Assembly: GCA_963920765.1 (NCBI GenBank)
Contig: OY987243.1
Span: 6,076,001-6,140,000, forward strand
Source of the DNA: Ulota crispa
Lineage: Eukaryota; Streptophyta; Bryopsida; Orthotrichales; Orthotrichaceae
DNA: 64,000 nt
Direction of reading: 5' to 3'
The notes under the pieces were generated by a model. It had not been told where the DNA came from. It saw only the letters and a list, made by a program, of their open reading frames with translations, and made no database searches. Made by a program: the position numbers and the translations under genes. This document shows positions 58,784 to 64,000 of the stretch, one piece after another (within the stretch, counting starts at the first letter, position 1; each line of letters opens with the position of its first letter).

Positions 58784-60373
58784 CTAATATGAGGTTGATG
58801 AAGGAAGAATCTCCAAATCATCACAACTGCTGTCCAAGTTCACAATTGAAAGTGATAGGGAACTTGACAAAGAGATTCCTCTAACACTCAAGCTAGCTTC
58901 CACATAAGCTTCCACCTTGCTTGAATTAGACTCCATTGCAAAAATTTGGAGAAAACAACGCATTCTAAAATCTCCACAAAAAGGCCTCAAAGATTTTTTA
59001 ACTACGCCATATTTTTCCATGACATGGACTGTGGCCTCTACATAACGAGGCATCACAAAATTGTCATTTATGCTTGGGCTGCAAAAACATGGTTTAGAAT
59101 TTAGAATCAAGAACAAATTCACATGATAAAGAATCAAAAAAGAAAAAACATTAATAAAGGAAGGGAGAAACTTACTTGCAGAATTGATTGAGGAAAACAT
59201 GTACATCTTCTTTGTCAAAATTTGCCTCCTTGGAATCAATTGAAGGAGTCGGTGAAGATACTCACTGCCTCTTAGCAGAACCAATTGCAGCCTTTCATGC
59301 TAATGGCAACAAATGATTGTCAAAAACAAGCTTGTCTTCCTCCATTGCAACTATGTGCCGACCTGAGTCACAATAAGCTTGAATGCTACCTCTTGCAAAC
59401 AACAACAAGCAAACATTGGTAAAGAAACCACATACTACAAATATAAAGTATATCAAAAGACATAATATATAGAAGATTAATAAATGACATACCGCATGCA
59501 GCTGTACAATCAATCACAACATCTCCAAGGAGAGTAGTAGCCTAGACTAGCAGCTGCAAGAGGACCGCGCCCCTTAAGGGTTGACCCTTGAAATGAACTT
59601 GTGTATCCTTTATGACATAATTCAGGACAATGTTGTCTTTGCCAACATTAACACATGTAGTCTTAGCCTCAGGATTCATCTGAATTGAAAGTTGGACCGC
59701 AGCGGCGCTTTCAAATTATGCACAAGTAACTTGGAAGTAAATTGAAGTGTTTGCAAGTACATACAAGAAGTTCTTAGTATCCAAGCATGTAGAAGAACAC
59801 CTTAAATTCAAACATTGAAAAATCAATAGAAGAATCCACATATTGTTTTTGCATAGTCACTTGCATTTGTGAGATGCATTCAGTTTGCTCCAAACCACTC
59901 TTTGAGTAATTTGGACCCAAATGTCTTGAGTAAGCACTTGACATAGTGATCCATCTCATCAGAGGAGGCATGAAATAATATCACAGCTCCATAGTTGTGT
60001 AAAAAAATTGCATCAAAATCCAAAATACTTTCTAGATACCTAGGTTTCTTGACATTCCATAATGGAACCTCAAAATTGGGTCCAGAAAGCCTTGGAATTG
60101 GAAGGTCATCCAAAAGATCTGGAATGATAAGATCACAACCATTCTTCAAACCTGGAACTCCATCAAATACTCAAGCGTGGGTACCTTGTATTCTGCAATC
60201 ACAACAAATTTGCTGCAATGAGTACATAACATCAAAATGATTTGCTTCACTCCTACAATTTGGCCATGCTTATACTCTAGTTCTTGTTTTGCTAGATAAC
60301 ATTGCATACATGGACACACGCTCTTGCTAAGACTATGCTGTCGGCAATCATGCCGTCCTTGAACTCTTATCAA
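58784..60373 (-). pseudogene. Broken methyltransferase-like coding region
   Basis: The minus strand gives conserved-looking pieces in different frames. Near 60146-60300: CSKFVVIAEYKVPTLEYL. At 59880-60149: DFDAIFLHNYGAVILFHASS and LKEWFGAN, then a TGA where Arg is likely (CGA to TGA). Around 59300-59540: VVIDCTAACGSIQAYCDSGR followed by HIVAMEEDKLVFDNHLLPL. At 58784-59090: VMPRYVEATVHVMEKYGVV with an acidic end. The VID-x5-GS...GR-x2-(V)AMEED pattern resembles the SAM-binding motif of N4/N6-type DNA methylases, placed after the hydrophobic strand as in the beta class. Frameshifts and stops suggest decay, though some breaks could be introns. Probably transposon cargo. Homology is from motif shape only. 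Confidence 0.42.
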
Positions 60374-60424
60374 CTATGCTATCACAGTGGGTCCAAAATT
60401 GACCATGTGACCCATAAAGGCAGA

Positions 60425-60960
60425 AGGTCTTGAACCGCCAAGGCTCCCCTCTCGTGCACAAGAGTAATCTCCTAGAGAGCCAAGTTGTGCCATGGTGGAG
60501 ACGACAAGCAGGATACGCTCCAAGACTTGAAGGTTCTGGATCCCTCTCTTGCAAATGAGAGTGAATTTTCAAAGAGCCAAGTCTTGCTGAGGCGGAAGTG
60601 GCAGGCAAAAGACAGTCCAAGACTTGAAGGTTCTGGACCCCTCTCATGCACACAAAAGTAATCCCTTGGCTTCCCATGTCGTGCCACGGTGGAAGTGGCA
60701 GGCTAGAGGCGGTCCACAACTTGAAGGTTCCGGACCCCTCTTTCGCACATGAGAGTGATTCCCCGGCGTGCCAAGTTGTGCAACAGTGGAAGTGGCAGGC
60801 AAGAGGCGGACCACAACTTCAAGGTTTTGGATCCCTCTCTCGCACATGAGAGTGATCCTCTGGCTTGCCGAGTCATGCTACAGCAGGACTAGTTGACAAT
60901 AGTTGTTCTAAGACTTGAAGGTTCCCTACCCCTCTCTTGTGCACAAGAGTGCCAAACATA
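60425..60960. repeat. 97-b tandem repeat, about 5-6 copies
   Basis: ACTTGAAGGTTCTGGA-type starts recur at about 60524, 60622, 60719, 60816 and 60913, with a degenerate one at 60429. Each unit also has CCCCTCTC and GTGGAAGTGGCAGGC. A period of 97 is not a multiple of three, so the overlapping frames are not protein repeats. Confidence 0.88.
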
Positions 60961-62699
60961 ACTCCTAAGTCGTGTAGTTATTGGCGGTAAGTAATGCAAA
61001 TGATCTCGGACTTTGGTGCTAAGAGACCATCTTGTTCACAAGACTCGTCTTCTTGCTTCTAAACTTGTGCAAAGATCGGATATACAAGATGAAAATGACT
61101 TGAGTTGAAAAGTTATGAGAAATTGCTCAAACTTTGCTAATTCCAAACTATCATATTTCATTAACAATTCAATTTTAGTTAATTTTTGCACAACTTCACG
61201 GCACAAAGATCCTATCTCGGGTACGAGAGCAGCCCCATGGTGCTCAAAGTCGTGTTGCGCATTTGAACATTGCTAAATCACGCTCAAATTTTATTTGGAG
61301 ACTTACAAGCAAGATCTACCTTGTCATGAAATATATTAGGCGTTGTCTGGATCAGCTTGTCTATCCTCCTTTTGTGGCACAACTTTTAACAATGCAAATC
61401 CTATCTCATGTATGAGAGCGTCACTTCCAAGCCAAGAGTCATGACGTTGGTTTTCATCCTCCTAAATTTATAAGCATCAATGACAAAAACTCAAAGTCAC
61501 TATCTCTCACTATCCATACAAACCCTGAAAAACCAAATACTTATTTTTCTCTTTCCAAGTTGAAATCTCTAGAAATCCCAAACACTAATTTTGGTTCAAG
61601 ACGCACCTCTAAATCTTGCAGCAGTTTTAAATGTAATCCAGGTTGCTAGATTCTAGGTAACTCACATGGCATGCCATGTGTATGATTTCACATTATGTCG
61701 GGTGCAGCTTTGTGATATGCAATCAAAAGACACTGCAACTCAAATACTTTTTTGGAAGAATGTGAACTAAATTTGCTACCAAAACGGTGTCTTCCTTGCA
61801 AATTTTGAAGGGTTCATGGTAGACAATGCTCAAGCAAATTAGAATGATGTTTGTCAAGTTTACAATTCTGGTGATCCAAAAGTTCCCATGCTAGACCTTG
61901 AGCGCACTTGTTTACTCCAGTGGATGTAGTCTTTAAAAAAACATACAAAGGCGGACATTTGCTTTGACCTGCAACACCAACATTGTCAACTTTGCAAACA
62001 ATACAAGAACTCACCCAAGCTTGCCGAAGTGGAGACAAGATATTATGCAATCCGGGCGTAGTGGCTTTCCTTTGGCGCTGGAACCCATGAGGCAATTCCT
62101 TGTCTTGACTTGTGGTTGGCATTCTAGTATTTTTATTATTGCTAGAGGGGTGGTTTCATGCATTTGGTACGTAATTTGGTCCCTCCAACTTAACCTTAAT
62201 TTTATCTTCTTTCTTGTCTCTAATTCTATTAGCCAAATATTTGTATTACCCTGAAACACATCCGTTATGTTTTCTCGGTGGCTTTAAGACCTAACCGTAT
62301 AGGTCAGTTGCCTCGCCCAAGAGATACTCCATTTATTGCCAAATTTTCTCATTAAGCAGTGGACACACAACTTAGTTGTGAGGATGAGCCCTCTTGGCCC
62401 CGAGACCCTTCCTTAATTGACAAATGTCCTCACTTGGTGCACAATTTTGATGCCAAGGCCAACCCTCTCGGCCTCCAGACCCTTCTTAGAACGCTAGAAG
62501 TCGTGACATGAAACTAAGTCACCCTTGTAGTTGTCCTCACGCTAACCCTTGTGGTCTTGTACATAATGATAAACCTTGCCGCTGTAGACTCTAGTATATT
62601 CTCTTTAGCTAAAAGACCTGCTTGTAATTTAGCTTCTTCTCAAAATCTTCTTCTTGGCTTTTTCATTTGGATATTTACTAATATTCTAATGTTTTTCCT
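60961..62699. other. Repeat-derived spacer, no gene recognised
   Basis: Echoes of the 97-b repeat occur near 61210 (ATCCTATCTCGGGTACGAGA) and 61388. Frames at 61814-62259 overlap on both strands and have no motif. Confidence 0.45.
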
Positions 62700-64000
62700 G
62701 CAAAATCTAAGTGATGACAAATGTGTTGAGATGCCATCTTGTAATTTGACAAAGTCAATCCACAACAAGTGGTTCCAGCAATCAAGAAATTGTAGTCTTG
62801 ATCTGTATGTTGCAACTGTGGACAATTATGTTTGTGCTTCTCTACAGGTTGTACAGTACAATCAATTTCTGCAAGGTGACCATGGTGGACAATGGCTAAG
62901 TAGAAAGGAGTTGCAAATGCATGCCGCTCATTGTTTTGCCATTCAATCATGAGACCTTGCAAGACTAAATGTCATGATAGATCAAGTTCCCGTTGCAAGT
63001 GAGTTTTGCACTTGTCAACCGCACTTTGAATGGGAGGAAGTTTTTGGGTCCTTGAAGCAAAAGGCCCACATTCCTCATGGGTTAGAGTCAGAATCCCACC
63101 GTCTAGACAAAGTGAACTACTCACAATCTCGAACTGGAATTCAGAGGATAATTGTGCATGCTAACAATAGCATATTATCACATATCTCTGAAAATTGTTC
63201 TTCACATGGTTTGCCTTCTAAGCTTGTTTTAGGTTCTGCAACCAATAATTGTCTTCCACTTCATGTAGGTGATGTGATTTCTATCATGGAGACTACATGT
63301 GATGAGAGCGAATGGCACATAGCTTGTTTCTCTAGATGTTCAACAAAGGCATGCTTTGCACAACAAACCAATACAAAGAAGAAGTGCACAACTCAAATTG
63401 TGCAATAAAATTGTAATACAGCAGCTCCAACATATACTGGTGGCATGACAAACTTCAGAAAGAACAAGGTGGAAGTGATGCAAATTTTATTTCTGCAACG
63501 ATAACATCAATTGTTGTGTCAAAGGTACAAACCGGAAATCTGGCTAGTGAAATTTGGTACAAATTTGAGCACCAAGAAGATTCTGGAGTTTGAGCAAGTT
63601 AGATTTCAACTCCCTCAATGCCAAGAGATTTCTTCAAGACTTATTTTTTGCCAATCATCAGTAACCATTGACTTGTCAGGGCACCCATCTCTTGCACTTC
63701 TAGATGAGCACCCTAAAACAAGGTTTGGAAAGCCTACACAACGTAGTCTAAAGGAGTGTACAACCAAACAATCAAATAATTGTGCATTAGCCAATTTGAT
63801 TTGTGGTCAAATTTAGAAGGTCATCCTCATTCCTCATTCAAGATTTGGGTGCATAGTTACATTGCAATCAGAATCAAGAAACAAGATAGAGCAGTACTTG
63901 CTAACCATTGAGTTGTTTCTTGAGTGCACATATCTTTTATTTGAAAGAGATGCCTATAGGGACGCTTGGCAAATGTGATCAATGGGTGCATTGTAAGTAC
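62700..64000 (+). pseudogene. Long broken ORF, transposon-like, running off the window
   Basis: One + frame can be followed from about 62701 to 63978 through five stops (62950, 63406, 63502, 63814, 63976). It gives SDDKCVEMPSCNLTKSIHNK, LYVATVDNYVCASLQ, EFCTCQPHFEWEEVFGSLKQ, LVLGSATNNCLPLHVGDVIS and SRFGCIVTLQSESRNKIEQY. Conserved-looking sequence continues after each stop, so this is one decayed coding region, not several small genes. The SCNL-x3-(I/V)HNKW stretch recalls proteins of repetitive elements in non-seed plants, but I cannot name the family. Confidence 0.55.

Noticed and set aside
60348-60847. Proline/cysteine-rich repeat protein on the minus strand
   Set aside because: The DNA period is 97 b, not divisible by three, so the frame changes in every unit.

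Overview
The window is nuclear DNA of a land plant or close streptophyte relative. It is AT-rich, gene-poor and full of transposons, with three intact spliced genes in 64 kb. All three have plant-like introns (GT..AG, about 100-1600 b). A GPI-anchored PI-PLC-X protein, a ZNRD2/p27-type zinc-ribbon protein and a DGAT2-family acyltransferase fit a green plant. The DGAT2 protein has the HPHG active-site motif rather than the EPHS usual in seed-plant DGAT2, and there are many TTAA-flanked piggyBac-like elements. Both hint at a non-seed plant, but the species cannot be read from the sequence.

Layout: 1-4.1 kb holds small TIR and foldback elements. 4.3-10.3 kb is the PI-PLC-X gene (+), with three TAAGGTAG-type MITEs in its introns. 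11-16.3 kb holds a small foldback and then an array of four abutting, related foldback elements. 16.4-19.2 kb holds hAT-like and TTAA-type MITEs. 19.2-26.9 kb is AT-rich with two foldbacks and little else. 27-33 kb holds a decayed LTR retrotransposon (-), with gag remnants and a decayed tRNA-Asp primer-binding site, split by a 2.6 kb CACTA element. 35.1-38.0 kb is a Mutator-like giant palindrome with a perfect 9-bp target duplication. It contains a 200-N assembly gap whose flanks are near-identical. 38.2-41.2 kb is a second, inverted copy of the CACTA element. 42.9-47.7 kb is a nested cluster of TTAA-flanked elements that stops about 100 b before the ZNRD2-like gene (47.76-49.34 kb, +). 52.6-57.8 kb holds the DGAT2-like gene (-) with flanking and intronic MITEs. 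58.3-64 kb is repeat-derived: a broken methyltransferase-like coding region (-), a 97-bp tandem repeat and a broken long ORF (+) that runs off the end.

The three host genes show no functional link beyond general lipid or membrane roles for two of them. The notable biology is the transposon archaeology. Several families can be defined to the base by their terminal repeats and target-site duplications, and the order of nested insertions can be read directly. Most short ORFs in the window are chance frames or arms of inverted repeats and are not annotated as genes.
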